NCBI RefSeq assembly: GCF_030409875.1 | Contig: NZ_JAUFQR010000001.1 | Location: 2,108,001 to 2,172,000, forward strand | DNA length: 64,000 bases | From: Chryseobacterium tructae | Lineage (GTDB): Bacteria; Bacteroidota; Bacteroidia; Flavobacteriales; Weeksellaceae | Direction of reading: 5' to 3' | Shown: one piece after another, positions 8,877 to 18,786 of the stretch | How the letters are laid out: each line of letters begins with the position of its first letter | Position numbering within the stretch: position 1 is the first letter of the stretch | Notes under the pieces: generated by a model | What the model saw: only the letters and a program-made list of their open reading frames with translations | Databases searched by the model: none | Told to the model about the DNA's origin: nothing | Program-made: the position numbers and the translations under genes

Positions 8877-8915
8877 TATATCCGTTAATTTGTTTGAATT
8901 TTATAACTTTGAAAT

Positions 8916-9821
8916 ATGGAATCAAATGAATCAATACAAGGTTTTTATGAACGAAATGCTCCCGGATTCGGGTCTCTATGTTTAGGACCAAACAAAATGG
9001 GGCATTTTAATGTGTTTTCAAGAGATCACTGTTCATTATTATCACCATACAGCAGAAGAGATTATTATAAAATTTCACTGATTATAGGAAAAGGAAAGCT
9101 TCATTATGCTGATAAATGGATCTACGTAGATCGCCCTGCTTTGTTATTTTCCAATCCTATTGTTCCTTATTCCTGGGAGGCTGAAGATGATGACCAGAAA
9201 GGTTGGTTTTGCCTTTTTACAGAATCATTTTTGCAGAATGGGAGCAGATTGGGGAATCTTCAAGATTCACCTTTGTTTAAAATTGGGGGAACTCCGGTTT
9301 TCTTTGTGGAAGAAGAACAGCAGAAAGTTCTTTCTGAGCTGTATACGAAAATGATGACGGAGATTCAGTCAGATTATGTCCATAAATATGATATGCTGAG
9401 AGCGTATCTCCATTTGATGATTCATGAAACGATGAGAATGCATCCGGCAGATACTTTTGAACCTTATCAAAATGCATCCCAAAGAGTGGCTTCCTTATTT
9501 ATGGAACTGCTGGAAAGGCAATTTCCAATTGATAGTCCTGAAGCCTGTTTGAAGCTGAAGACTCCCAATGATTATGCACAAAGTCTTTCCATTCATGTGA
9601 ACTCTTTAAACCGATCCGTAAAAGAAATTACAGGGAAAACAACAAGCCAGCAGATTACAGCAAGAGTCATACAGGAAGCAAATGCTTTATTGACCCATAC
9701 AGACTGGAATATTGCAGAAATTGCTTATGGATTGGGATTTGAAGAACCGGCTTATTTTACCAATTATTTTAAAAAACAAACTGGAATAACCCCCAATACT
9801 CTAAGATTGAACCTTGTTTGA
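8916..9821 (+). CDS. AraC family transcriptional regulator
   Basis: This 301-residue protein has a cupin-like N-terminal sensing domain (about 1-150) and a C-terminal AraC double helix-turn-helix (about 200-298). The second HTH shows the classic NIAEIAYGLGFEEPAYFTNYFKK and TGITPNTLR segments. It lies 87 bases upstream of an aldo/keto reductase on the same strand, which is a likely target. A TAACTTTG element at 8904-8911 ends only 5 bases before the ATG, so the mRNA may be nearly leaderless. Confidence 0.92.
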   Translation: MESNESIQGFYERNAPGFGSLCLGPNKMGHFNVFSRDHCSLLSPYSRRDYYKISLIIGKGKLHYADKWIYVDRPALLFSNPIVPYSWEAEDDDQKGWFCLFTESFLQNGSRLGNLQDSPLFKIGGTPVFFVEEEQQKVLSELYTKMMTEIQSDYVHKYDMLRAYLHLMIHETMRMHPADTFEPYQNASQRVASLFMELLERQFPIDSPEACLKLKTPNDYAQSLSIHVNSLNRSVKEITGKTTSQQITARVIQEANALLTHTDWNIAEIAYGLGFEEPAYFTNYFKKQTGITPNTLRLNLV

Positions 9822-9908
9822 ATTTTATAATTCTTAGTTTGAATTCTATATCGAGGATAGCTGATTCATGTTCTAATTTTGTCCTGTAAAATTAAAATCA
9901 AAACCGTC

Positions 9909-10910
9909 ATGAAATTTAAAAAATTAGGAAACACTGGTGAACAACTTTCTGCTATTGGATTAGGTTGTATGGGAATGAGCTTTGCGTATGGGCCGGCAGA
10001 TGAACAGGAAAGTATCAATACATTGCATAGAGCATTGGATTTAGGCGTTAACTTCTGGGATACAGCAGATATGTATGCTGACGGAGAAAATGAAAAATTA
10101 ATCTCTAAAGTTTTAGTCCCTAATAGAGATAAAATTTTTATTGCTACAAAATTTGGGTTCAGATTTAAAGATGGAAAAGCAAGCCATAGTGGTGCTCCCG
10201 GAACATACTTTGATGGTTCTCCGGAATGGATCAGAAAGGCTGTAGATTTAAGTCTTCAGAGATTAAAAATTGATACAATAGATCTTTATTACGCCCACAG
10301 AATTGATCCCAATGTTCCCGTTGAAGAAACGGTAGGAGCTATGGCAGAATTGGTGAAAGCTGGTAAAGTAAAATATATTGGTTTGTCTGAGGCTTCCCCA
10401 GAATCTATCAGAAAAGCCAATGAAATTCATCCGATTGCTGCCTTACAATCAGAATACTCCATCCTTACCAAAGATGTTGAGAATGAGATATTGCCAACAA
10501 TTAGAGAATTAGGAATTTCTTTGGTTCCTTATTCACCATTGGCAAGAGGGCTTTTTGCTAACATTAGTGAGGTGCAAAATCTTGGAGATGATGATTTCAG
10601 AAAATCATTACCTCGTTATCAGCAGGAATACCTTGAAAATAATACAAAATTAGCTAATGAAATCAATGAGTTTGCTGCTTCTAAAGGAGTAAAAGGAACT
10701 CAGCTGGCCTTAGCATGGGTATTGAATCAGGGAGACGATATCATTCCGATTCCGGGAACCAAACGCATCAAATATCTTGAAGAGAATGTTGCAGCCGCTA
10801 GTATAGAGCTGTCTCAGTCAGATTTGGCAACTATTGATGCTATCCTGAAAAAATACCCAAATGTAGGAGAAAGGTATAACGAAGGCTCAATGAAACTGGT
10901 CAACAACTAA
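9909..10910 (+). CDS. Aldo/keto reductase
   Basis: This 333-residue NADPH-dependent oxidoreductase of the AKR superfamily (YajO/AKR11-13-like) carries the catalytic tetrad: Asp in FWDTADMYADG, Tyr in the same motif, Lys in IATKFGF and His in YYAHRID. The cofactor end PIPGTKRIKYLEEN is present near residue 285. The frame opens at a TTG at 9879, but the ATG at 9909 is the normal family start. A TAATTTTG -7 element at 9874-9881 gives the gene its own promoter. It probably reduces small carbonyl compounds, possibly under the adjacent AraC regulator. Confidence 0.92.
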   Translation: MKFKKLGNTGEQLSAIGLGCMGMSFAYGPADEQESINTLHRALDLGVNFWDTADMYADGENEKLISKVLVPNRDKIFIATKFGFRFKDGKASHSGAPGTYFDGSPEWIRKAVDLSLQRLKIDTIDLYYAHRIDPNVPVEETVGAMAELVKAGKVKYIGLSEASPESIRKANEIHPIAALQSEYSILTKDVENEILPTIRELGISLVPYSPLARGLFANISEVQNLGDDDFRKSLPRYQQEYLENNTKLANEINEFAASKGVKGTQLALAWVLNQGDDIIPIPGTKRIKYLEENVAAASIELSQSDLATIDAILKKYPNVGERYNEGSMKLVNN

Positions 10911-10924
10911 ACATTAAACTTACA

Positions 10925-10957
10925 CTGGGTTTCTGAATATCAGAAGCCCAGGTTTTT
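10925..10957 (+). terminator. Terminator after the aldo/keto reductase
   Basis: CTGGGTTTCTGA pairs with TCAGAAGCCCAG (one G-T pair), followed by GTTTTT. Confidence 0.8.
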
Positions 10958-11049
10958 CTATAAAATATATTGCACTTATTAGTCTAAAACATTTCCATCT
11001 CAGGAAATGTTATTTTAGTTATAATGAATGCAGAAACACCACCTAAATT

Positions 11050-12041
11050 ATGAATAGAAGAGAATTATTGAAAAGCGGATTGCTGGCAGGAACACTAAGT
11101 CTTGTTCCTTTTTCCAATGTATTTGCAAAAACGAAGACCATCTCAGAAAAAACAGGAGATGATCTTTCCGGTTTTAAAAAGATTAACCTTGGAGAATTAG
11201 AGCTGTTTATTCTGACAGACGGATATATTCATGAGAAGGATCTGAACTCATTTGCTCCAAGAGGAAATATTTCTGAATTGAAACCATCCTTAAAGACAAC
11301 TTCAGGGCAGATACCTATATTGATATGGCAGTCAATATTCTGCTTGTTAAAACAAAAGAAAAGCTGATTCTGATGGATACAGGGATGGGAATATTTGCTG
11401 ATGAAAGAACTGGATTTTTATTAAAAAGCCTTCAAAAAGCAGGATTCTCAGTCAACGATATTACAGATGTTTTCCTTTCTCATGCTCACCCCGATCATAT
11501 GGGTGGAGTAGTAGATAAACAGAATAAGCTTGTTTTCCCCAATGCTGCTGTTTTTATTTCAAAAATAGAACACGATTTTTGGATGAAGGCTTCCCTTAAT
11601 GATTTTAATAACAGTGCTTTGAAGGCCCATCCCGAAATGCTCACCCAGATTATCCCGGCACTTCAGAATATATTGAAAACGATTCAGCCAAAGTTGAAAT
11701 TTTATGATTTAAACAAGACGCTGTATAATCACTTCAGTTTTCAATTAGCTCCCGGACATACACCCGGTTTAACTGTTACTACAATATCATCAGGGAATGA
11801 AAAACTGATGTATGTTGCTGACCTCATTCACTCAGATATTATTCTTTTTCCACATCCTGACTGGGGTTTTTCAGGAGATACAGATCTGGATATTGCGACT
11901 GCTTCGAGAAAGAAATTTCTTAAGCAGTTGGCGGATACAAAAGCCAGAGCATTTGCTTCTCATTTGCCATGGCCAGGACTGGGCTTTACAAAAATAAAGA
12001 CTCCGGGATTTGAGTGGATTCCTGAGAGCTTTATGAATTAG
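11050..12041 (+). CDS. Exported MBL-fold metallo-hydrolase (frameshifted at about 11294)
   Basis: The N-terminus has a twin-arginine-like signal (MNRRELLKSGLLAGTLSL), so export of a folded, metal-loaded enzyme through Tat is likely. The second frame holds the metallo-beta-lactamase motif LSHAHPDHMGG, then PGHTPG and a closing ASHLPWPG segment. The first frame ends at 11367. One extra A in TTAAAGAC near 11294 joins the halves through a DNFRADTYIDMAVN segment, giving about 330 residues. The fold fits quorum-quenching lactonase-like or general hydrolase members; the substrate is unknown. Confidence 0.83.
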
Positions 12042-12060
12042 AACATCGTTTAAGATAATG

Positions 12061-12125
12061 AATAGGAGCGGGCTTTAGCCCGCTCTCATCATCATAAATC
12101 ATTCATCCGGCTTTAGCCAAAACTT
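12061..12125 (+). repeat. Dispersed GGCTTTAGCC repeat, copy 3
   Basis: This copy has a perfect AGCGGGCT-TT-AGCCCGCT palindrome followed by a CCGGCTTTAGCC unit. It fills the gap between two convergent genes and ends on the DoxX stop codon, so it may also act as a terminator there. Confidence 0.88.
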
Positions 12126-12516
12126 AAATATCACCCAATATGAGTTCTGAAGAATATAGCTTTCTGAACATGATATATGTGACGATAAGGACAGAGAAAG
12201 CTATGATGGCATCTATTGTTGCAGGAAAACCAAGCACTGCTATTTTTGAAAAGAAGGCAAAAATGATATCAAAGAACATGCCTGCAAAGACCCATTCTTT
12301 AAGCCTTAATAGTTTGTTGGGGAGTAGAAGAACCAGAACACCTGATAGCTTAAATACCCCCAAAATATAAATGAAATGTGGTGGATAGCCTAATTGCCGG
12401 GTAATATCCCATACTACAGGATTTTTTGTGAGTTCAAAGAAGCCGCTTGCTCCAAACCATAATGACATAAAAATAGCCCCTGACCAATAAATGATTTTTG
12501 TTGTTTTTGTTTTCAT
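12124..12516 (-). CDS. DoxX-like small membrane protein
   Basis: This 130-residue protein has four hydrophobic helices (about 8-25, 45-65, 72-92 and 98-118), the size and layout of the DoxX/SURF4-like family. The segment GASGFFELTKNP resembles the family's first-loop motif. The cellular role is not defined for most members. It shares the minus strand with the DUF1223 gene 21 bases upstream and may be cotranscribed with it. Confidence 0.8.
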   Translation of the reverse strand: MKTKTTKIIYWSGAIFMSLWFGASGFFELTKNPVVWDITRQLGYPPHFIYILGVFKLSGVLVLLLPNKLLRLKEWVFAGMFFDIIFAFFSKIAVLGFPATIDAIIAFSVLIVTYIMFRKLYSSELILGDI

Positions 12517-12536
12517 TTGTCGTATTGTTTTAATGA

Positions 12537-13321
12537 TTATTGTACTGAGTTGAAATGACCCTTTGCAGCCTGAAAGACTTCTCCTGTTCCTGGATTCTGA
12601 ATGAAAGCTATCACTTCCCAGTTATCTGCAGAAATGGTTTCGGAAGTTGAAATATGCTTACTCCCTTTGTCTGTTTATTTAAGACTATTGAGTTCTGTTT
12701 GTGTACGATTTGCCAATGTTGTAAATGACGGCCTTCATTTTCGCCTTTTCCTACATCTGTTGAAGCGTGTTTCTCAACCAAACTTACCAGAAGTATGTTT
12801 TTAGAACCTGGGTCAGGAATGTCATACTGTACCTGAATTTCGTTTTGAATAACCTTCGCAGAAATACTGATATTGGTATTTGATTGACGTGATAGAGCTG
12901 TTTGAAGGACACTATTTACTGCATTTTTATCAGAACCCACAAATTCGGTTTTTCCATTGACAACCAATTGAGGGGTATAAACCTGAGAGCCCAGAATCCG
13001 ACTGTACATTTGCTGACGCTGAGAATTTTCCGTAGAGCTGAATCGGTCTTTCCATCCCAGACGGTTCCAGTAATCAACGTGGTAGGATAAGATATAGACA
13101 TCTTCATTTGTATACTCTTTCTCAATCTTTCCCATTAGTTCATCAGCAGACGGACAACTAGAACAGCCTTCTGAAGTAAAGAGTTCCAGAACAGCGAATC
13201 CTTTATTTTCGTTGGTTGAATATTGTTTTGTTTTCTCTTTTCCGCCTTTTTGAACAAAAGCAAAAATGGTAAATAATGATAGGGTAAAAATCCCGACGGT
13301 GATTGTATTCTTTAGTATCAT
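12537..13321 (-). CDS. DUF1223 thioredoxin-like secreted protein (frameshifted at about 12638)
   Basis: An N-terminal signal or anchor segment precedes a thioredoxin-like domain with FTSEGCSSCPSAD (a CxxC pair near residues 53-56), then YHVDYWNRLGW and YTPQLVVNG, all marks of DUF1223. The frame as read stops at 12611. One extra A after ACTTCCG (minus strand) continues it through an SADNWEVIAFIQNPGTGEV segment, a normal DUF1223 ending, to 12537. Repaired length is about 261 residues. It probably acts in redox or metal handling outside the cytoplasm; the exact role is unknown. Confidence 0.83.
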
Positions 13322-13445
13322 ATCTTTTAATTTGATTCAAAAGTAGATACTGTTGAGGCTCAAAAGAATATCAAAATAGCTGAATCAGACAAATTGAGGG
13401 GTGAACCTGGAAAATGAAAAGAAGAATATTTTTTATAAGCCGGAA

Positions 13446-13480
13446 AATAAAAATTGCAACTCTATTGTAAAGTTGCAATG
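13446..13480 (-). terminator. Terminator after the LytTR two-component pair
   Basis: ATTGCAACT pairs with AGTTGCAAT; on the minus strand the stem is followed by TTTTTATTTT. Confidence 0.75.
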
Positions 13481-13506
13481 ATTGATTTTTAATAAGGAAA
13501 AGAGGA

Positions 13507-14268
13507 TTATCTATCCTCCAGCCACGTGAAAAAGCTATGCGTTTTTTCTTTATTGATTAAAAGCTTTTCAGGAGTTTCAATTGTAAGTTTTACCAGAATT
13601 TTACGTTGAAAATAATGTTCCATTTCCTTAATGGCTTTAAAATTGACAAGATATTGTCTGTTAACCCTGAAGAATTGCTTGTCAGATACCTGCTCTGCAA
13701 TTTGCCCAAGTGGCTGGGTAAGAGGAAACTGTTCTTTGGAAAACGTCACAAGATGAGTAATTTCATTATGGATATAAAAATAAGCGATATCTTCAGTAAG
13801 TACAGTCGTATATTTCTGATTTTTAAATACAAGAAAGCTGGTTTTTCCTGATGGCTGTTGGATTTTCTGTAGGAGAACACTAAGGTCGGGCAGCTCATTT
13901 TTCTGAAAGAAACTCTTTAAATCATCAACCTTTTTCAAAGCTTCTGAAATATCTGCTCTGGAAAATGGCTTCAATATATAATCTACTCCTTTACTTTTAA
14001 AAGCATCCAGCATATATTGGTCGAAGGCAGTACAAAAAACCACAGGACAGGTAATTTCCACGGCTTTGAAAATTTCAAATGAAAGCCCATCAGACAGTTG
14101 GATATCCATAAAGATCAGGTCTGGCTTTATACCGTTTGATAATGCTTCTACACTGCCTTCAATGCTGTCATAGACTCCCAGTATCTTTGAGTCCGGTTTG
14201 AGGTCTAAGATTAAATTCTGCAGGGACTTTGCCGCCCTGAATTCGTCTTCAATGATGATGATATTCAT
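13507..14268 (-). CDS. LytTR-family response regulator
   Basis: This 253-residue protein has a receiver domain (1-120; phosphoacceptor Asp in LIFMDIQLSDG, conserved Lys in YILKPFSR) and a C-terminal LytTR DNA-binding domain (about 150-250, with FFRVNRQYLVNFKAI). It is cotranscribed with the sensor kinase upstream; the two genes overlap by about 20 bases. It probably activates a nearby transporter or membrane target, as LytTR systems often do, but no target site is visible. Confidence 0.93.
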   Translation of the reverse strand: MNIIIIEDEFRAAKSLQNLILDLKPDSKILGVYDSIEGSVEALSNGIKPDLIFMDIQLSDGLSFEIFKAVEITCPVVFCTAFDQYMLDAFKSKGVDYILKPFSRADISEALKKVDDLKSFFQKNELPDLSVLLQKIQQPSGKTSFLVFKNQKYTTVLTEDIAYFYIHNEITHLVTFSKEQFPLTQPLGQIAEQVSDKQFFRVNRQYLVNFKAIKEMEHYFQRKILVKLTIETPEKLLINKEKTHSFFTWLEDR

Positions 14269-15261
14269 GGATCAATGGTAGTTTTATCTGAAATGTTTTT
14301 TCGTCTGAATTAATGATGATATCCTGTTCCAATAAGTGTTTGTAGCGCATTTTAATATTGTCAAGACCTACACCCAAAGAATCTTCTATGGAAACTTTGC
14401 GTTGGATAGGGTTTTCAATGATAATGTGGTTATCTGCATTATAAATTTTAATGTGTAAAGGTTTGCTTTGTGAAACAATATTATGTTTGATGCAATTTTC
14501 AACTAAAAGCTGCAATGTAAATGGTGGAACTAAGGTTTGAAACACTTCTTTTTCGAGTTCCAGGGTAAAAGTGATGCCCTCACCAAAACGAGCCTTTTGA
14601 AGAAAAAGATAGGCATTCACTATTTTCATCTCTTCCTGCACTTTAATAAGGTCGAGTTTTCTGCTTTCAAGGGTAAACCGATAAAAATCAGAAAGCTTTA
14701 CAATAAAGTCAACCGTTTCTTCATCATGGGTTTCTGCCATTGATTTCAAGGTGTTCAGGCTGTTGAAAAGGAAATGCGGGTTGATTTGTTGCTTTAATAA
14801 TTCATATTGAGCACCAAGATTGTCGCTTTTTACCTTCTCAAGTTCAAGTTCTATCTGCTGGCCGGCATAATTATTCTGCAATAAGGTTAAAAACATATAG
14901 CATACCAGGTTGATAAGAATTCCGCGTACTTCCACCATCAGCATAACCGGTCCAAAGTTGATATGAGATAGAATCAGTTGCTGAACCCATGCTAATCCAA
15001 ACATAATAACCATTCCAAAGGCCAGAACCACCAATAATCTGGAGTAGGAAATATGTTGTCTTCGTTTGCTGGTTCGGTTCAGCATATAAATATTAATGTA
15101 CCACATGATCACTGAAAATGCTGCTGTGATGACTGAGTTTACAGCAGCTTCCTTCCAGTTAACTCATGGGAGGCGAGCTGAGGAACAGAAGATAAAATTC
15201 CTAGAAAAATAGAGCTTATCCAGATAATGGCTTGTGATATTCTTATTTTTTGTTGCTGCAT
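14249..15261 (-). CDS. LytS/YehU-type sensor histidine kinase (frameshifted at about 15160)
   Basis: The kinase has N-terminal membrane helices and the His_kinase domain motif LKQQINPHFLFNSLNTLK (phosphoacceptor His), followed by an ATPase domain with ENCIKHNI and LGVGLDNIKMRY. The frame as read starts at an internal ATG at 15112. Adding one base in the TT at 15159-15160 joins it to an upstream segment beginning at the ATG at 15261 and adds two further membrane segments (about 336 residues in all). The partner regulator follows with a short overlap. Confidence 0.85.
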
Positions 15262-15341
15262 TAGAACAGGAGATTTGAAAAGGTTAAATTAATGCTTTTT
15301 ATCGGCAAAATGATCAATCATGTATCCGTTTTACAATTAAC

Positions 15342-15368
15342 AAAAAGTAACCACAAAGGGTTACTTTT
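15342..15368 (-). terminator. Terminator after the P460-linked lipoprotein gene
   Basis: AAAAGTAACC pairs with GGTTACTTTT; on the minus strand a T run follows. It separates this unit from the two-component pair. Confidence 0.72.
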
Positions 15369-15369
15369 A

Positions 15370-15811
15370 TTAAGGTCTGTTTACAGGATGGTAACTCATG
15401 AAATATTGTATTCTTTCTTCTTTATTATGTGGAGGATTTTCAGCTGAAGTGTTTTGAATAACATAAGAAGTGTTTCCATTGATATCCGTCTGAACAGTTT
15501 CAATACTTACCAGTTCACCAGTAATCTTTCCACCAATATATTGGGGATTATCGTGATACCGCCAGGTGACCAGTTTCATCAGGGCTCCTACCTCTGGTTT
15601 GCTATCTTCCCGGGATAATGATGCCAAAGCTTTTTCGTTGCCGTATAAAGCAGCCATGGTCTCTTTCTTAGGATTCAGGGAATTGGAAATAAATTTAAGA
15701 TTTCCGGAATCAAAAACAAATCGTTTCAATCTGTTTTCGTTTTCATTGTTTTTCTTATTGCAGGAGATCGGTGAGATCAGGCTTACCAGTAGGATTAATA
15801 GTATATTTCAT
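15370..15811 (-). CDS. Small lipoprotein coupled to the cytochrome P460 gene (frameshifted at about 15797)
   Basis: As read, the frame starts at 15729 without a signal peptide. Adding one base in the AA at 15797-15798 connects it to an ATG at 15811 and creates a standard lipoprotein signal (LLVSLISPISCNKK). The mature part of about 125 residues contains EALASL-like and VTWRYHDNPQYIGG segments and ends in YFMSYHPVNRP; I do not recognise the family. The start codon overlaps the stop of the upstream heme protein gene (ATGA), which implies translational coupling and a shared function, perhaps in the same periplasmic redox process. Confidence 0.72.
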
Positions 15812-16785
15812 TTTTTCTGTAGATTTTGAATGAGTCTTTGTGTATTTACTTTCATAGGAACATCAAACAGATAGCCTGTTTTTTCGGCAAGTTGTCTGTG
15901 GCAGGCAATACAGGACTCTTTAGCAAAAGAGGCTGTTTTCCCAGTGGGATGGAGATCTTTTCCTGAAAATTTTGCAAATCCCCAACCTTCGGTATCTGTA
16001 TATTTTTCAGAATCTTTGACCATAAACTGAGCATTCACAAATTCTCCGGCTCTAATCTCTCCATTGGGGAATTCCTTTTGCTTCCATACAGATTTCACTA
16101 CAATACTTCCGTCTGGCCATGGGTGAAAATTTTCTGTTTCAACAGCTTTTACGGCAATATCATTTCCATAAATAACCCGGATGGAATGGTCAAAAAGTGT
16201 ACTCATACTAATGACTTTCCAATTTTTAAAATCATCGGTATATTGAATGCCATTAGGAGAAACGGGTGTTTTTATATAGGAACCGGATGTCGTTGTGATT
16301 TCATGATTCACTTCTGTATTTTTTGCTGAGGTATTGGCTGCAGATAATGAAAAAGTATATTTTCTTATCGTTTCAATGTCTTTTTCTGTAATCTTAGCAG
16401 AAGGGTGGAGTAAAGTATATTCATGAAGAGGCATCTTTCCACTTTGTACCATGTTTAAAATCGCGTACATTCTTCCTTGACGCTCAGCGGTAGTAAGCTT
16501 TTCCCAATCTGAGAAATTCAGAACTTCTCTTGCTCGTTTCACATCCTTGTTCACTGCCCATGATATAGGAGCAACCTTATCATACCAGCTAAGGTTCTGT
16601 TGGTTGGAATGACAGTTGAAACATGAATTTTCAAGGATGGAGATGACTTCTTTTGGAGCATCCATTTTTACCATGACAGTTTTTCCTTCCAAAGGCTGAC
16701 TGAATAACTGTAATCCTCCAAAGGCTCCCAGTATAATCAGAAATGCAATGGCAATGGGGCTTCTTTTTTTCTTTGCAGTATCCAT
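15808..16785 (-). CDS. Heme-binding domain and cytochrome P460 fusion protein
   Basis: This 325-residue exported protein has one N-terminal membrane anchor (13-32). A haem-binding domain follows with CFNCH (near residue 55) and SWAVNKDVKRAREVLNFSDW, then a cytochrome P460-like domain (about 180-315) with FKNWKVIS, RVIYGND, WPDGSIVVK, GWGFAKF and a second CxxCH (CIACH near residue 295). Two c-type heme attachment sites are thus visible. P460 proteins oxidise hydroxylamine or related nitrogen compounds in some bacteria; in Bacteroidota the role is not established. Confidence 0.88.
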   Translation of the reverse strand: MDTAKKKRSPIAIAFLIILGAFGGLQLFSQPLEGKTVMVKMDAPKEVISILENSCFNCHSNQQNLSWYDKVAPISWAVNKDVKRAREVLNFSDWEKLTTAERQGRMYAILNMVQSGKMPLHEYTLLHPSAKITEKDIETIRKYTFSLSAANTSAKNTEVNHEITTTSGSYIKTPVSPNGIQYTDDFKNWKVISMSTLFDHSIRVIYGNDIAVKAVETENFHPWPDGSIVVKSVWKQKEFPNGEIRAGEFVNAQFMVKDSEKYTDTEGWGFAKFSGKDLHPTGKTASFAKESCIACHRQLAEKTGYLFDVPMKVNTQRLIQNLQKK

Positions 16786-16907
16786 AATAAGTATTGTTTT
16801 TATTTTCTGGGATCAAAAGTAGTTGGGGAGAATACATGTTGAAATGGAAAACAAGTTAAAGCGGACAAACTGAAAGATGAAAGCTGAATTTTGAGGTGTG
16901 AAAATTC

Positions 16908-16942
16908 AAAAGATCTCACACTTGGAGTGTGAGATCTTTTTT
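16908..16942. terminator. Bidirectional hairpin terminator
   Basis: AAAAGATCTCACAC pairs with GTGTGAGATCTTTT across a 5-base loop. It lies downstream of the minus-strand T9SS cargo gene. Nothing else is recognised in the gap 16786-17088. Confidence 0.8.
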
Positions 16943-17088
16943 GTTCAATTTTAGATGTATAGATGGTTTATTGCTTTTTTAATGGTCAATCTATAATGAT
17001 CTTATTGAGGAAGTTAATTCCCTTGATCAGATTGGGTACTAAGAGATATTGAGCTTCGTTTAGCAAAAGGCTACTTTTATATCTATAT

Positions 17089-18600
17089 TTAGTGTTTCAG
17101 TAAAGTCTGTTTATGAACCACTTTTCCATCTTTAATGATTGTTGCGTAATAAGTACCAGGCAATTGTCTTTCAAGATCAAAGCTCAAATTACTGGTGTCT
17201 ACTACTATACTTCCTCTGGCATCTACTACTAATAGTTTTATATTTTCCGCTTTTTTGGAAAATAGAGTGGATCTATTTCCTGCAGGTGGAGGGCCACAAG
17301 GATCTATTTCGATAAAATATACAGACCCGGAGTTACCGGATTTAGCAATTGAATATCGGTCACAAGCACGAGGAGCAGGAGGTTGAATGGTTACTAAGTT
17401 TTTAAGGATGCCACAATCTGTGATCGCAGATGTTTCAACAAGGAAGCTCCAATCATATCCAAAACCATTGGCACTATATGAAAAACCAGTATGGGTGGAA
17501 CCGTCGTCTAATTTTTTCCAGATAAAATTATCAGGCGATATTCCCTGATCCTCTAAAGATACATCCGGAATATTACTGATTGCATAATAGGTTACATAAT
17601 TGGTGTTATTTGGATCTGTTTTGAAGCTATAGCTTGGTGTACCCACAAATATTTTTTTATTCAACGTTTTGGCCTGTCCACATGGATTAGATACTGTAGC
17701 AGTAAGCGTAAACAATCCTTGTTGCTTAATGGATATATTGACAGAAGTTGCCGTAGATGATAGTATTTGAGCAATTGAGGTGTCGGAGGTACTCCATGTT
17801 GTATTGGATATGGTCGGAGAATTTATTGTGTAAGTTACTGTTGAAGGGAACGAACACACATTGTTAGACCCGGTAATCGCTACAGAAGAATCAATACCAG
17901 CAAAAACAGATGAGGAACTAAGGGTTCCCTGGCTTACGCCTTCCCATATTGGATTAACTTTTACCTGATCAGGAAGTACACCTGGCGTAGTAGGGGTTAA
18001 AGTAAGAGTTGAGCCTGCGGTAATATTTCCTGATGTGGGAGTTCCGTTTAAGCTCCATCCAGCGCCAATATTCCAGTTGTAACTGAAAGATCCTTCGCTT
18101 GTATTGCTTTTACAGGTAAATGTTACAGGGGCAGGATTGGAACAGTTAATGTATGTTTTTTGAGGTGATAAACTAAAAGTCGGTTTTTTGTGAAAAATGA
18201 TCTTGTTGGAATACCATTCAAGCCCGGAATTATCAGATTTGACAAAGGCGACAAGATAATTATTGTAGCTATAGTTTAAGTCGAAATTATCAACATTAAC
18301 ATCAAAGCTTATGAATCCGGTGAGAAGATTGCTATATTTGATGTCTTTAAGAACTTTATAGTTACCATTTCCTTGATATAATCTGAGTTGAAACCAATAG
18401 GGTCCATCTGTGTAACCTGTTATGATATCATATATCACATTAAATTTGAGGTTAGCAGAGCTTACACCATCCATTTTTATAGGATTGTTAACAGAAGCAG
18501 GCTGATTGTTGACGGCTAATGTGCCAATACTCATGCTAAAAGTTTGTGCATTTGCAATAGATGCAATCAAAAGAATGTAGAATAATAAGATTTTTTTCAT
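17089..18600 (-). CDS. Secreted protein with T9SS C-terminal sorting domain and Ig/PKD-like repeats
   Basis: This 503-residue protein has a signal peptide (1-18, ending IANA before QTFS). Beta-rich, Ser/Thr-rich segments with the pattern of PKD/Ig-like domains follow (for example TYINCSNPAPVTFTCKS and a repeated TISNTTWSTSDTSIAQ type). The last 70 residues are a type A sorting signal: AENIKLLVVDARGSIV, LPGTYYATIIKDGKVV and a KQTLLKH end. It is probably exported by the type IX system and attached to the surface or released. It is a single-gene unit. Function beyond a surface role is unknown. Confidence 0.85.
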   Translation of the reverse strand: MKKILLFYILLIASIANAQTFSMSIGTLAVNNQPASVNNPIKMDGVSSANLKFNVIYDIITGYTDGPYWFQLRLYQGNGNYKVLKDIKYSNLLTGFISFDVNVDNFDLNYSYNNYLVAFVKSDNSGLEWYSNKIIFHKKPTFSLSPQKTYINCSNPAPVTFTCKSNTSEGSFSYNWNIGAGWSLNGTPTSGNITAGSTLTLTPTTPGVLPDQVKVNPIWEGVSQGTLSSSSVFAGIDSSVAITGSNNVCSFPSTVTYTINSPTISNTTWSTSDTSIAQILSSTATSVNISIKQQGLFTLTATVSNPCGQAKTLNKKIFVGTPSYSFKTDPNNTNYVTYYAISNIPDVSLEDQGISPDNFIWKKLDDGSTHTGFSYSANGFGYDWSFLVETSAITDCGILKNLVTIQPPAPRACDRYSIAKSGNSGSVYFIEIDPCGPPPAGNRSTLFSKKAENIKLLVVDARGSIVVDTSNLSFDLERQLPGTYYATIIKDGKVVHKQTLLKH

Positions 18601-18786
18601 GGAATTTTAGATTTGTAAAGTTAAAGAGGTGCTTTTTTATCTTTCGAAGAGGTCTGTTATCGAAAGTTTAGAGAGGTTTGTTTTAATTTTTCATGTTATT
18701 ATTTTCTTATAAGATGCAGAATTATTAAAAGGTTGCAGTAAAAAATATAAAAAAATAGCCCCTTAAAAAGGAGCTTTGGATACGTG

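Noticed and set aside
15370-15729. A cytoplasmic 119-residue protein
   Set aside because: Repair of a one-base break gives a lipoprotein signal upstream and a coupled start at 15811.
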